Origin: Bacillota bacterium
Lineage (GTDB): Bacteria; Bacillota; Clostridia; Lachnospirales; Cellulosilyticaceae
Direction: 5' to 3'
Assembly (NCBI GenBank): GCA_023436395.1
Contig: JAEZJJ010000038.1
Span: 62,001-126,000 of the forward strand
Length of the DNA: 64,000 bases
The notes beneath the pieces were generated by a model that was not told the DNA's origin, made no database searches, and saw only the letters and a list, made by a program, of their open reading frames with translations. Below, piece by piece: positions 43,027-51,499 of the stretch (positions within the stretch are counted from its first letter, which is position 1; each line of letters opens with the position of its first letter). Both the position numbers and the translations under genes were made by a program.

Positions 43027-43557
43027 TTAATATTCAATGCCAGCTCTAGCATCCCTACCTTTTTCCATAGGATGTTTAATATCATCAATATAACTAATAT
43101 AATCTGCTTTTTCTGCAATGCAAATAGGTAGTTTGCGTCCTGTAAGTACAAGTTCTACATCATCAGACTTATTACAAACCAGTTCATAGAGCTCTTCTTC
43201 TGACACTACCCCTACCTCAACAGAATTGAGGACTTCATCAAGAATAAGAACATCACATTCTCCTGTATCCATTACCTTGCTTGCAAACTTTAAAGCATTC
43301 ATTGTTTCACTTCTTAACTCTTGCTTTTCCTCTGGTGTAAGCTGCCAAGTAAAGCCTCTTTTTTTCTCAAAATGAAATACCTTAAAATAAGGTTCTAAAT
43401 CCTTTAAAATCCTACATTCACCAGTCATATCATTCTTTAAAAATTGAATCATAATAACTTTATAATCATTTCCAATTGCTCTTACACCTAACCCTATAGC
43501 TGCAGTGGTTTTTCCTTTTCCTGTGCCATAGTACACTTGGACAAGTCCATTCTCCAT
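43027..43557 (-). CDS. cobO: Corrinoid adenosyltransferase, CobO/BtuR type
   Basis: A 176-aa P-loop protein. The nucleotide site is YYGTGKGKTTAAIGLGVRA (Walker A), and CDVLILDEVLNSVEVG and VELVLTGRKLPICIAEKADY are typical of the BtuR/CobO group, which transfers adenosyl from ATP to cob(I)alamin or cobyrinate diamide. No other cobalamin gene is in the window, so it may serve salvage. The start has GAGGAGG upstream; it is followed closely by the terminator shared with dapB. Confidence 0.92.
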   Translation of the reverse strand: MENGLVQVYYGTGKGKTTAAIGLGVRAIGNDYKVIMIQFLKNDMTGECRILKDLEPYFKVFHFEKKRGFTWQLTPEEKQELRSETMNALKFASKVMDTGECDVLILDEVLNSVEVGVVSEEELYELVCNKSDDVELVLTGRKLPICIAEKADYISYIDDIKHPMEKGRDARAGIEY

Positions 43558-43584
43558 TTTATTGCCTCCTCAGATACCCACACA

Positions 43585-44253
43585 TTATATGATAAAGTTT
43601 TGTCCAAATTCCTTAAAGTAATTCATGCGTCTCTTATAATCTGGCATCTCCTCTTCTATTGCTTCCCAAAAAGATTTACTATGATTAAAGTGTCTTAAGT
43701 GCATCACTTCATGAAGGACAATGTATTCAATCATTTCCATAGGTGCACATAGTACTCTTAAATTATATGACAAATTACCTTGTTTTGAGCAACTCCCCCA
43801 TCTTGTATTTTGCTTTCTAATGTTAATCTTATGATAAGTCACACCCAAACGTGTAGCATATTGATCAGTTAGTTGCTTCAGATAAATCTTTGCCTTTTCT
43901 CTGTAAAACTGCTCTACTACTCCTCTTAATTGTACCTCGTCTCCTGATGTTTGAATATGAAAGCCTCTCGTCTCATCAAAAGTTACCTTCGCTTTTGAAA
44001 AATCTCCTTCTTCTAAAGTAATGGGCCAATATACCCCTAGATAAAGAAGCTTCTTAGTATTTATAAAATCTTGCGTTTCATTCAATAATTTTTTCTTTTC
44101 TAATGTTATTTTGATCCAGTCCTCATATTTCTCTATCAAAGACTTAATCTCTTTTTGAGACATATATCGAGGTACCTTAACAATTACTTTTAATTCTTTA
44201 TCAATAGCTATACTTGCTGTTTTTCTTTTTTGTTTAAGAACTATATATTCCAT
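43585..44253 (-). CDS. YgjP-like metallopeptidase-domain protein (M48-related)
   Basis: A 222-aa protein with the DUF45/YgjP domain. The metal site is HEVMHLRHFNHSKSFW (HExxH with a third His), preceded by the conserved INIRKQNTRWGSCSKQGNLS and LRVLCAPMEMIEYIV. It has no signal peptide, so acts in the cytosol. Its biological substrate is not known. It lies 27 bp upstream of the adenosyltransferase gene and may be co-transcribed. The start has AAGG upstream, which is rather weak. Confidence 0.85.
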   Translation of the reverse strand: MEYIVLKQKRKTASIAIDKELKVIVKVPRYMSQKEIKSLIEKYEDWIKITLEKKKLLNETQDFINTKKLLYLGVYWPITLEEGDFSKAKVTFDETRGFHIQTSGDEVQLRGVVEQFYREKAKIYLKQLTDQYATRLGVTYHKINIRKQNTRWGSCSKQGNLSYNLRVLCAPMEMIEYIVLHEVMHLRHFNHSKSFWEAIEEEMPDYKRRMNYFKEFGQNFII

Positions 44254-44370
44254 TATATTATTTTTTCCTTATAATTACATTTTTATATAATTTTGTTTGT
44301 TCTTATATACTTCTTTATTATATCATATCTCCAAGAATAAGCTATACATATTCTAAATTTTTGTACAACA

Positions 44371-44393
44371 AAGACGATACCTCAAGGTATCGC
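44371..44393 (-). terminator. Hairpin after the SSB-like gene
   Basis: CGATACCT and AGGTATCG form an 8-bp stem over a 2-nt loop. The minus-strand tail TCTTTGTTG is only moderately T-rich. Confidence 0.5.
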
Positions 44394-44405
44394 CTGCTAT
44401 GTACT

Positions 44406-45086
44406 TTATTCTGCCTCTTCACTATCAGATATTTCTGTACTTCCACTACTATTTCCATTTTCATCTACCGTTTCCATTTTGCTTATAGATATTTCATAAG
44501 CAATCTTAGTTGTTACTTCTCCTGTTTCTAACTTCTTCTGATAAATTCTACTTTGAATGCGTCCCCACACTTGAATATGGTCTCCAATTACTAGATTCTG
44601 CGCAAATCTTGCATTACGTCCCCAGGTAATACAAGGAATATAATCTGATTTATGATAAGAACGATTGACAGCTAAAAGTAAATCTGTAATTTCTCTCCCA
44701 AAAGGTGTGGTACGATAAATGGGTTCTTTACACACATAACCATTTAAGAAAATATAATTTTTATTCTTAGCAAGTTCTTGTTCGGAAACTTCCTTAATCT
44801 CTAATATAAAGACCGTTAAAATAAGTCTATTCTTACCTTCTTCGTACTGATTATATGAACGAAACTGACCTAAAACCTCTAATACCTTACCTTGTATATT
44901 GCCGATAGATGGTAGTATTCTTTCTGAAATAGTAACAGGTAATATATCTGCTGAACTACTTAATCTTGGAACTTCTAGTTCAAAAGTATAGAACCCCTCA
45001 CCATAAACTTTGTGGCTAAATTTTATATCACTTACTACCTTTCCGATGAGTATAACCTCATTATTTTCTAACATGTGATCTACCAT
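44406..45086 (-). CDS. SSB-like protein with two OB-fold domains
   Basis: A 226-aa protein. Two OB-fold units are visible: about residues 5-105 (NNEVILIGKVVSDIKFSHKV ... GKVLEVLGQFRSYN) and about 110-205 (NYIFLNGYVCKEPIYRTTPF, then YIPCITWGRNARFAQNLVIG and IQVWGRIQSRIYQKK), the second having the classical SSB pattern. The C-terminus is acidic (TEISDSEEAE) but lacks the usual DDIPF tip. The start is placed at ATG 45086 behind AAGGAG, since an upstream ATG at 45143 has none. It is probably a second, SSB-like protein and not the housekeeping Ssb. Confidence 0.75.
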   Translation of the reverse strand: MVDHMLENNEVILIGKVVSDIKFSHKVYGEGFYTFELEVPRLSSSADILPVTISERILPSIGNIQGKVLEVLGQFRSYNQYEEGKNRLILTVFILEIKEVSEQELAKNKNYIFLNGYVCKEPIYRTTPFGREITDLLLAVNRSYHKSDYIPCITWGRNARFAQNLVIGDHIQVWGRIQSRIYQKKLETGEVTTKIAYEISISKMETVDENGNSSGSTEISDSEEAE

Positions 45087-45282
45087 TCCTACCCTCTCCT
45101 TATCCTCTATATGTTCTTTAACAGGTTTGTCTGCCTTTAACATCTTATTCTAGATTTTTTATTTTTATTCCAACTTAAAATATTATTTGTTCAATATTCA
45201 CCTTTTTTTTCCTTTTCACATAGGATATAATAGTCATTTCATTTAACAACAAGTTACTTTGTTATAAAGAGAGGCATTTTCC

Positions 45283-45450
45283 ATGGAAACACCTGATTTT
45301 GTTTATATTCTAAAACTCAAACGCAAACTAGCTTATGCTATTATAGAAAATAATTACAACCTACTTTCTCCAGAAGTTATTCGTCTAAGCAAGGAACTGG
45401 ATGAACTCATGCTCCCTCTGTTTATAAAACAACTATTTGTCTCTAAATAG
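45283..45450 (+). CDS. Spo0E-like sporulation regulatory peptide
   Basis: A 55-aa gene, METPDFVYILKLKRKLAYAI..., with AGAGAGGC upstream of the ATG and a terminator 9 bp after the stop. The C-terminal helix carries LSKELDELMLPLF, which matches the SxELDxLI signature of Spo0E-like aspartyl-phosphate phosphatases, preceded by the usual first helix. In Bacillus such proteins dephosphorylate Spo0A-P and delay sporulation. It is short, so it is easily missed. A TATAAT at 45226 is a candidate -10. Family match is by motif and size only. Confidence 0.75.
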   Translation: METPDFVYILKLKRKLAYAIIENNYNLLSPEVIRLSKELDELMLPLFIKQLFVSK

Positions 45451-45458
45451 ACCAATAT

Positions 45459-45512
45459 AAAAAGGGTTAGCTTCTATAACACTAATTAAAAAGAATAGAA
45501 GTAACCCTTTTT
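45459..45512. terminator. Bidirectional terminator
   Basis: AAAAAGGGTTA-g-CTTCTAT pairs with ATAGAAG-TAACCCTTTTT, with T runs at both ends. It serves the Spo0E-like gene and uvsE. Confidence 0.85.
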
Positions 45513-45517
45513 ATATA

Positions 45518-46441
45518 TTAATCCTCTTCTCCTTTAAGGCGCCAATACCCCTTACCTAGTGGTTCTAAGATAGCTGTTATTGCCTTATTTTTTAGCTTAG
45601 CTTCAAAGATAACATCTGCCTCTAAAATATGACTCTTCTGTAGCCGTTGTACAAAACCCATGTAATCTTCTTTACTAATTCCTTCTGAATGTGCCCTTGA
45701 AGTATGATGAGGTGTTCCTGTAGATAAGTGATACTTATCTGGAGGATAACTCCGTAAAAGTTCCTCAATACTACATCCTTCACTAGGTTGGCAACGACAA
45801 TGATGATAATCATATACCCATTTCAGCTTTAAATCACTACATAGCCCCCACACATCTAGGGTTGTATAAGTCTTATCATCATTTTCTACAGAAAGTAATT
45901 GCTTATCTACATAATGAACATTTTCTTTAAATCTTCTTAGTGCTTCACTTTTATTGCCATAACTCCCTCCTATATGAAGCACCACGTTACTTCCACCTAA
46001 TAGCTTAATCAAATCTGCTTGTGCATTTATTTCTGCTATTGACCTTTCCACGACTTCCTTTTTAGGACTAGCTAATACATTGAATTGGCCCGGATGAATA
46101 CTGAGTCTTAATTCATATTGTTGCTGCAAAATAGCAATATCACTAAAATAACTTCTCATTTCTTTATTTTGAAGGACATACTCCTTATAAATCTCTTTCA
46201 CATAAGGTTGTGTACAAAAAGGAATAATATCGGAACTTATACGATACACATAAATATTATGCTTAATATTATAATCTATAATTTTTCTTAGAAGTCGTAT
46301 ATTATGCCAAATTACATCTGTAATTTTAGCCTCATCTTTTTTCTGTACCGTTAATAACCTAAAGTTTCTAAAATTCTCTCTTAATGACACGTTAATACAA
46401 GCATAACCGACTCTTATATTCGGTTTATTTTGAGTCTCCAT
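45518..46441 (-). CDS. uvsE: UV damage endonuclease UvsE
   Basis: A 307-aa TIM-barrel endonuclease that nicks DNA 5' of UV photoproducts. IRVGYACINVSLRENFRNFR at the start, YELRLSIHPGQFNVLASPKK, NVVLHIGGSYGNKSEALRRF and LKWVYDYHHCRCQPS hold the metal-binding His and Asp/Glu residues typical of the family. It ends in KGYWRLKGEED. The start ATG 46441 follows AAGGTG. Such a gene is frequent in spore-formers, where it may help repair spore DNA. Confidence 0.93.
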   Translation of the reverse strand: METQNKPNIRVGYACINVSLRENFRNFRLLTVQKKDEAKITDVIWHNIRLLRKIIDYNIKHNIYVYRISSDIIPFCTQPYVKEIYKEYVLQNKEMRSYFSDIAILQQQYELRLSIHPGQFNVLASPKKEVVERSIAEINAQADLIKLLGGSNVVLHIGGSYGNKSEALRRFKENVHYVDKQLLSVENDDKTYTTLDVWGLCSDLKLKWVYDYHHCRCQPSEGCSIEELLRSYPPDKYHLSTGTPHHTSRAHSEGISKEDYMGFVQRLQKSHILEADVIFEAKLKNKAITAILEPLGKGYWRLKGEED

Positions 46442-46587
46442 CTTTTCACCTTATCATTATTTTTTCTTAGTATATGCAATCTTTTATGATTCACCCACTA
46501 TTTTATAACTTTCCTATAAATTACCATCACTAATTTAGTGTAAAATATTATACATTTGATTCCTTATCTCCTATTTAAATTATTTCA

Positions 46588-46614
46588 TAAAAACAGCCCT
46601 ACAAAAAGTAGGGC
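46588..46614 (-). terminator. Terminator of the NlpC/P60 gene
   Basis: GCCCTAC and GTAGGGC with a 5-nt loop; on the minus strand the stem is followed by TGTTTTTATG. Confidence 0.8.
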
Positions 46615-46644
46615 AATCATTTCCTTATATGTATTATTTTATAC

Positions 46645-47397
46645 TTACACAACTCTCTTATATCCAATAATTGGAGCACAACCTCTTTGCCATAATGGTT
46701 CAATGCAAACTGACTTTCCTGGAACTGGTGAATGAATAATTTGGCCATTTCCTATGTAAATAGCAACGTGATTCACTCTCCCATTATAACCATAAAATAC
46801 TAAGTCACCTTCTTGTAATTGCTCCTTTGCTATCTTATTACCATTACATGCATATTGATCACGAGAAGATCTTTGTAATTTTACATTAAATTTTAAAAAT
46901 ACTTGTTGTGTAAATCCAGAACAATCTACACCTTTTGTTAAACTACTTCCACCACTGCGATACGGTGTTCCTATAAATTTCTTTGCATAGGCTACAATTT
47001 CTTGGCCTCTAGACACCTTAACTTCTTCTTTTTGAACTAAAGATTGCTGTACTTCTTCTTGTTCTACAGGCTCACTAACAACTTCCAAAGCTGCTTCTTC
47101 TGCCTCTTCTTCTACATTACCTTCTTCTTCTAATTCTTGTACCTGAAAATAAGATTTTTCTACGTATACTATATCATCCTCTTCTAAAACTACACCATAG
47201 AAGTCTCCAATTTCTTCTACTATATCTAAGGTTTCACCTTCAAAAACATACCCTATTTGTTCACTTGTTACATCTGCTTTATCGTAAGCAACTACTCTCT
47301 GAGTCACTACCCCCACTTCTGCCCCTAGTACATTAGTTGTCAACATTGTGGCCATGATTACTAAAGTGCCTAAAATACCTAATTGCCCTCTTCTCAT
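46645..47397 (-). CDS. Secreted NlpC/P60 peptidoglycan endopeptidase with SH3 domain
   Basis: A 250-aa wall hydrolase. A signal peptide (RGQLGILGTLVIMATMLTTN) is followed by one SH3-like region (about 30-85), a linker rich in Glu and Val (VQELEEEGNVEEEAEEAALE), and the C-terminal NlpC/P60 domain with the catalytic Cys in KGVDCSGFTQQVF and His in YNGRVNHVAIYIG. It cleaves stem peptides of peptidoglycan outside the cell. It is a paralogue of the gene upstream, 93 bp apart. The acidic linker is longer than usual. Confidence 0.9.
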   Translation of the reverse strand: MRRGQLGILGTLVIMATMLTTNVLGAEVGVVTQRVVAYDKADVTSEQIGYVFEGETLDIVEEIGDFYGVVLEEDDIVYVEKSYFQVQELEEEGNVEEEAEEAALEVVSEPVEQEEVQQSLVQKEEVKVSRGQEIVAYAKKFIGTPYRSGGSSLTKGVDCSGFTQQVFLKFNVKLQRSSRDQYACNGNKIAKEQLQEGDLVFYGYNGRVNHVAIYIGNGQIIHSPVPGKSVCIEPLWQRGCAPIIGYKRVV

Positions 47398-47490
47398 ATT
47401 TTCCCCCTATATGTATTTCTTCTATATCCATCAATCTCTCAAAATATTATTTTATACGTCTATCTCTCTATTTTTAATATATTTATTATA

Positions 47491-48309
47491 CTAGTTAATA
47501 ACTCGTTTACATCCTATTAATGGTTTTCCATAATAAAGATTACTCATTCGTATACCTGTTCTTTCGTCACTGGCATGTATAATCTGTCCTTCACCTGCAT
47601 AAATAGCAACATGATTAATATATCCGTCATTTCCATAAAAAACTAAATCTCCAGCTTGTAAGTCATTTACAGATATCTCTATGCCATTTGCACTATATTG
47701 TGACCTAGAACTTCTCTCCAAATTAATATCAAAATGCTTCATAACTTGGCTTGTAAAACCTGAACAATCCACACCTGTCTCTAAATTATTGCCACCATAA
47801 ACATAAGGACCACCTAAGTACCTTTTTGCATAATTTACAACTTCTTCTCCTAAACTGGATTTAGTTGGTACTTCTATTAAATTTTCTGTGTTTAATTGTG
47901 ACTTATATATGTATCCTACAGTATCGTTTACTTTTACTTTATAAAATTCATTTTCTTTTTCTAATACCATAACTAAGGTATTTGCTTCTAAATAAGTTAA
48001 AAGAGTGCTATCTGCATCTGGTGCCTCTCTTAGCTTGGTTTCTTCACTAAGTGTTGTTGTAATAACACCTGCTATATCTACTAGATTTCTACTTATGTAC
48101 TGTTTTGTCTCCCCTTGGATAGCAATCAAATAATTATGTTCATCTACCTCTAAAATACTTACACCCTGACCAGCTGCTTTTACAAGCATTTCACCATTTT
48201 CAGTGTTTACTTGTATCTCTTGCTTTAAATTACCATATACTGCTGCCTCAGTTTGCATAGAAAAACTTGCTACTAACATACCTATCATGATCAGCTTATG
48301 ATACTTCAT
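47491..48309 (-). CDS. Secreted NlpC/P60 peptidoglycan endopeptidase with SH3 domains
   Basis: A 272-aa wall hydrolase. A signal peptide (KYHKLIMIGMLVASFSMQTEA) is followed by two SH3-like regions (about 25-80 and 85-140, the second with TKLREAPDADSTLLTYLEAN) and the NlpC/P60 domain: LETGVDCSGFTSQVMKHFD with the catalytic Cys, DLVFYGNDGYINHVAIYAGE with the His. It differs from its neighbour in having a second SH3 and no acidic linker. The start has TAGGAGG upstream. The pair probably arose by tandem duplication. Confidence 0.9.
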   Translation of the reverse strand: MKYHKLIMIGMLVASFSMQTEAAVYGNLKQEIQVNTENGEMLVKAAGQGVSILEVDEHNYLIAIQGETKQYISRNLVDIAGVITTTLSEETKLREAPDADSTLLTYLEANTLVMVLEKENEFYKVKVNDTVGYIYKSQLNTENLIEVPTKSSLGEEVVNYAKRYLGGPYVYGGNNLETGVDCSGFTSQVMKHFDINLERSSRSQYSANGIEISVNDLQAGDLVFYGNDGYINHVAIYAGEGQIIHASDERTGIRMSNLYYGKPLIGCKRVIN

Positions 48310-48452
48310 GGGACCTCCTAAAATATTAATAGATGACTTATTAATAAATAATTTCGTTTATTACTTAGTTATTTAAAATATTAACTATTTGTTACAAATT
48401 AATTATATATTGTATCGATTTTCTTGTCAATGTTCCTTTCATTCAAAATAAC

Positions 48453-48491
48453 AAAAAAAGAGCTAAAAGTACCCCTGTACCTTTAGCTCTT
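48453..48491 (-). terminator. Terminator of galM
   Basis: AAAAGAGCTAAAAGTAC and GTACCTTTAGCTCTTTT form a stem with one G:T/A mismatch; the minus strand ends in TTTTTTTG. Confidence 0.85.
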
Positions 48492-48502
48492 TTCACTAGT
48501 TT

Positions 48503-49549
48503 TTATCTATTACTAAATTTAAACGTTGTTTCTTGTCTATAAATATTACCAGGTTTTAAAATAACGTCTTCTTTAAAAACCTCATTTTTACCAATAGGTT
48601 TTTTTTGTGTTTCAAAACAAATCCCATAGCGTCTTTGTTGCCCTTCACCATTAGAAAGTTTAGTAACACCATCTGCATGATTCATTGTATAGACTACTAC
48701 ACCTGGAGCCGTCGTACTAATTTCCATTACTCTTCCTGAAATAGGATCATTTAACTCAGCTGCCTTTTCTCCTTTTTCTAATATCCAATAATGATCATAT
48801 CCACAGCCATTTTTTAGATGAAGGTTATCTTCTTCTATATCTTTTCCTATAGCTTTAGGCTTTCTAAAATCAAAGGCACTTTGGTCATCTACATCTAAAA
48901 AGTTACCTGTTGGAATAAGTTCTTTATCAAGTTCACAAATTTGTAGGCTATTAATATATACTTGTTGTTCTAAAACAGAACGTTTTGCTTCTCCAGATAA
49001 GTTAAAATAGGCATGATTGGTTAAATTAACAATCGTTTCTTTATCAGTAGTTGCTTCATATGTGAGTGTTAAGGTATTGTCTTCTTTTAACATATAAATG
49101 GCTTTTGCATGCAAATTGCCTGGAAAACCTTCTTCTCCATCAGGACTCAAATAACTCAAAGTTAAAACAACTGCATCTTCTCTCTCTTCAACTTGACCTT
49201 TCCAATTTATTTTATCAAATCCAGCGGCTCCACCATGTAAGGTATTACCAAATGTATTCTTTACAAATGTATAAACCTTTCCATCTAAAGTTACTTTTGC
49301 ATCTGCAATTCTTCCTGCAATTCTTCCTACTGTTGCACCAAAATATCCTGGATTATTTTCATATGTATTAAGGTCATCCCATTCCAAAAGCACATTTTCA
49401 AAATTACCCATCTTGTCTGGAACCACGATTTTAGTAAGTGTCGCTCCCCAACTTAATACTTCCACCTTCATACCTGCAGAATTACTTAATTCATATTTAG
49501 TAATATTCTTACCAGAAGCAAATTTCATATCTTTTGATATAATTTTCAT
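48503..49549 (-). CDS. galM: Galactose mutarotase (aldose 1-epimerase)
   Basis: A 348-aa beta-sandwich enzyme that interconverts alpha- and beta-galactose/glucose. ATVGRIAGRIADAKVTLDGK with NTFGNTLHGGAAGFDKINWK, VNLTNHAYFNLSGE (catalytic His) and GYDHYWILEKG are present, along with GICFETQKKPIG near the C-terminus, which holds the catalytic Glu. No signal peptide. It is divergent to galE, so the two Leloir-pathway genes flank a 243-bp intergenic region. No galK or galT is in the window. Confidence 0.93.
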   Translation of the reverse strand: MKIISKDMKFASGKNITKYELSNSAGMKVEVLSWGATLTKIVVPDKMGNFENVLLEWDDLNTYENNPGYFGATVGRIAGRIADAKVTLDGKVYTFVKNTFGNTLHGGAAGFDKINWKGQVEEREDAVVLTLSYLSPDGEEGFPGNLHAKAIYMLKEDNTLTLTYEATTDKETIVNLTNHAYFNLSGEAKRSVLEQQVYINSLQICELDKELIPTGNFLDVDDQSAFDFRKPKAIGKDIEEDNLHLKNGCGYDHYWILEKGEKAAELNDPISGRVMEISTTAPGVVVYTMNHADGVTKLSNGEGQQRRYGICFETQKKPIGKNEVFKEDVILKPGNIYRQETTFKFSNR

Positions 49550-49792
49550 CTACGTTATCTCCCATCTCTTTATTTAGTAACTTCTTTTTCTACTTATGAA
49601 AAAGACTACATTAATAAAATTATAACAATATTATATAATTTTTATATTCTATTTACCACAACAACTTTCTCTAATCACCACCTTTGTTGGTATTAAAATC
49701 TTTTTGTATGACCGTCCTTAATCTATAGATAAAAATGCTTTTAAGAACATTTTATGATAAAATAGGTATAAAAGCATGGAGGAGGTCTATAA

Positions 49793-50785
49793 ATGAAAAT
49801 TTTAATAGTTGGTGGTGCTGGCTATATTGGTTCACATGCAGTTAAGCAACTCATAGAAAATGAAATTGAAGTAGTTGTTATAGATAACTTAGAGACTGGT
49901 CACATTGAAAGTGTACCGCAGGGTGTCTCTTTCTACCCCATTAATATTAAAAACAAAGAAGCTGTACTAGAAGTTTTAGTAAAAGAAAAAGTAGACGGTG
50001 TTATTCACTTTGCCGCCAACTCATTAGTAGGTGAATCTATGGCTCATCCACTTAAGTACTACAATAACAATGTAGGTGGCACTGAAAGTCTTTTGGAAGC
50101 ATTAGTTGAAGCAAATGTCAAATATATTGTCTTTTCTTCTACTGCTGCTACTTATGGAGAAGTTACAACAATGCCTATCACAGAAGATATACTAACTAAT
50201 CCTACCAACACTTATGGTGAAACAAAACTCGCTATTGAGAAGATGCTTAAATGGACTCACAGGGCATATGATCTTAATTATGTATGTTTAAGATATTTCA
50301 ATGTTGCTGGTGCTGACTCTAGCGGAACAATTGGCGAAGCACATACAACAGAAACTCATCTTATTCCACTTATTCTACAAGTCCCGCTGGGGCAAAGGCC
50401 TTATATCACAGTCTTTGGGCAAGATTATCCAACACAAGATGGCACATGTATCAGAGATTATATTCATGTTACAGATTTAGTAAAAGCACATATTTTAGCT
50501 CTCAAATACCTTATGGCTGGAGGAGAAAGCGGTATCTTTAACCTTGGTAGTAATAACGGTTACTCTGTTTTAGAAATGATTGAGGCCGCTAGAAAAGTTA
50601 CTGGTCATCCAATCCCACTTCAAATAGGTGAGCGTCGTGCCGGCGATCCCGCTCTCCTTGTTGCTTCTTCAGAAAAAGCCAAAAAGATATTAGGTTGGGA
50701 ACCTCAATTCACAGATATTGAAGAAATTATTGCCTCTGCTTGGAAATGGCATCAAAGTCATCCATATGGCTATAAGAAGGTATAA
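49793..50785 (+). CDS. galE: UDP-glucose 4-epimerase
   Basis: A 330-aa short-chain-dehydrogenase-type epimerase. The NAD site is GGAGYIGSHA (7-16), followed by the YNNNVGGTESLLEA helix, FSSTAATYGE (catalytic Ser/Thr) and the YGETK catalytic Tyr/Lys pair. It converts UDP-glucose and UDP-galactose for galactose use and wall polysaccharides. A strong GGAGGAGG precedes the ATG. A terminator follows at 165 bp. Confidence 0.95.
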   Translation: MKILIVGGAGYIGSHAVKQLIENEIEVVVIDNLETGHIESVPQGVSFYPINIKNKEAVLEVLVKEKVDGVIHFAANSLVGESMAHPLKYYNNNVGGTESLLEALVEANVKYIVFSSTAATYGEVTTMPITEDILTNPTNTYGETKLAIEKMLKWTHRAYDLNYVCLRYFNVAGADSSGTIGEAHTTETHLIPLILQVPLGQRPYITVFGQDYPTQDGTCIRDYIHVTDLVKAHILALKYLMAGGESGIFNLGSNNGYSVLEMIEAARKVTGHPIPLQIGERRAGDPALLVASSEKAKKILGWEPQFTDIEEIIASAWKWHQSHPYGYKKV

Positions 50786-50950
50786 ACTATCGCTAGCTTT
50801 TGATATACTGCTATTAATGAACTATGCCCTTCAATTTATTTGATACTTTAGACACCCTAGTTAATATTGTCATCAACAAGGGACTTACTCAATTTAAGAC
50901 TTTCATTCATATCTTATAACATCTCCCTTTAATTAATAATATTTATATGC

Positions 50951-50987
50951 GTTCAAGAAAGTACCATAGCTTTCTTGAACTTTTTTT
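50951..50987 (+). terminator. Terminator downstream of galE
   Basis: GTTCAAGAAAG and CTTTCTTGAAC form an 11-bp stem over an 8-nt loop, followed by TTTTTTT. The 165 bp between galE and this hairpin show nothing else I can name. Confidence 0.85.
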
Positions 50988-51050
50988 ACTTCATCCCCGT
51001 TCCTACAAAATCTATGTTCTATTCTTACTTCCCAAGATAATCATTTCTTC

Positions 51051-51183
51051 CGCTAGGGAACCCTAGGTTCCCTTCGGTCCTGACAAAGAGCAGTCAGCTG
51101 AGCTCCTCCTTAATACGGCAGAGGGGATTCCCTCTGTACTCCCCATGGTCTAAGAAAGTAAATAGCGTACTTTCTTAGACCAT
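51051..51183. repeat. GC-rich cluster of four hairpins, unidentified element
   Basis: This stretch is near 50% G+C in an otherwise AT-rich intergenic region. It holds four successive inverted repeats: AGGGAACC-CTA-GGTTCCCT (51055-51073), CTGAC ... GTCAG (51080-51097), CAGAGGG-GATT-CCCTCTG (51119-51136), and a 16-bp stem ATGGTCTAAGAAAGTA ... TACTTTCTTAGACCAT (51145-51183). The last stem resembles the galE terminator (both contain AAGAAAGTA ... CTTTCTT). I recognise neither a known RNA family nor a transposase. It may be a dispersed palindromic repeat or a structured RNA. Confidence 0.45.
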
Positions 51184-51187
51184 AAAA

Positions 51188-51217
51188 AACCAGTTAAGTT
51201 TTAAACTTAACTGGTTA
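51188..51217 (-). terminator. Terminator of tRNA-Pro
   Basis: AACCAGTTAAGTTT and AAACTTAACTGGTT form a 14-bp stem with a 1-2 nt loop, followed by TTTTTTAT on the minus strand, 6 bp after the tRNA. Confidence 0.85.
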
Positions 51218-51222
51218 TAATA

Positions 51223-51297
51223 TCGGGGTGACAGGACTCGAACCTGCGGCCTCCTGAACCCAAATCAGGCGCTCTAGCCAAACTGAGCCACACCCCG
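51223..51297 (-). tRNA. tRNA-Pro (anticodon TGG)
   Basis: Minus strand: acceptor CGGGGTG ... CACCCCG plus discriminator A; D-arm GCTC/GAGC; anticodon stem CCTGA/TCAGG around the loop TTTGGGT, giving anticodon TGG (reads CCA); T-arm GCAGG-TTCGAGT-CCTGT. The 3' CCA is not encoded. All four arms pair. Confidence 0.96.
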
Positions 51298-51406
51298 CTA
51301 CAAGATGTCGTTATTTCACACGACTTGTTTATTATACCTAATTACTTTTTATATGTCAAGTTTTTCTTTGTCTATACAGCAAATTAATCAATAAAAAGTG
51401 ATATCA

Positions 51407-51485
51407 AAAAAGTTACAAGCTAGTGCTTGTGTCAGTTCTATCTTTCTTTTCTAACACAACACATTCTAAAAGCTTGTAACTTTTA
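51407..51485 (-). terminator. Terminator of the maltodextrin transporter-amylase operon
   Basis: AAAAAGTTACAAGCT pairs with AGCTTGTAACTTTT over a long (about 49 nt) loop, and the minus strand ends in T residues. It lies 15 bp after the amylase stop. Confidence 0.65.
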
Positions 51486-51499
51486 TTTACACCTTCTCA

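Noticed and set aside
51063..51146. Short open frame (27 codons, beginning MGSTEGIPS) through the GC-rich hairpin cluster
   Set aside because: No ribosome binding site, it runs through three hairpins, and similar peptides are typical of translated palindromic repeats.
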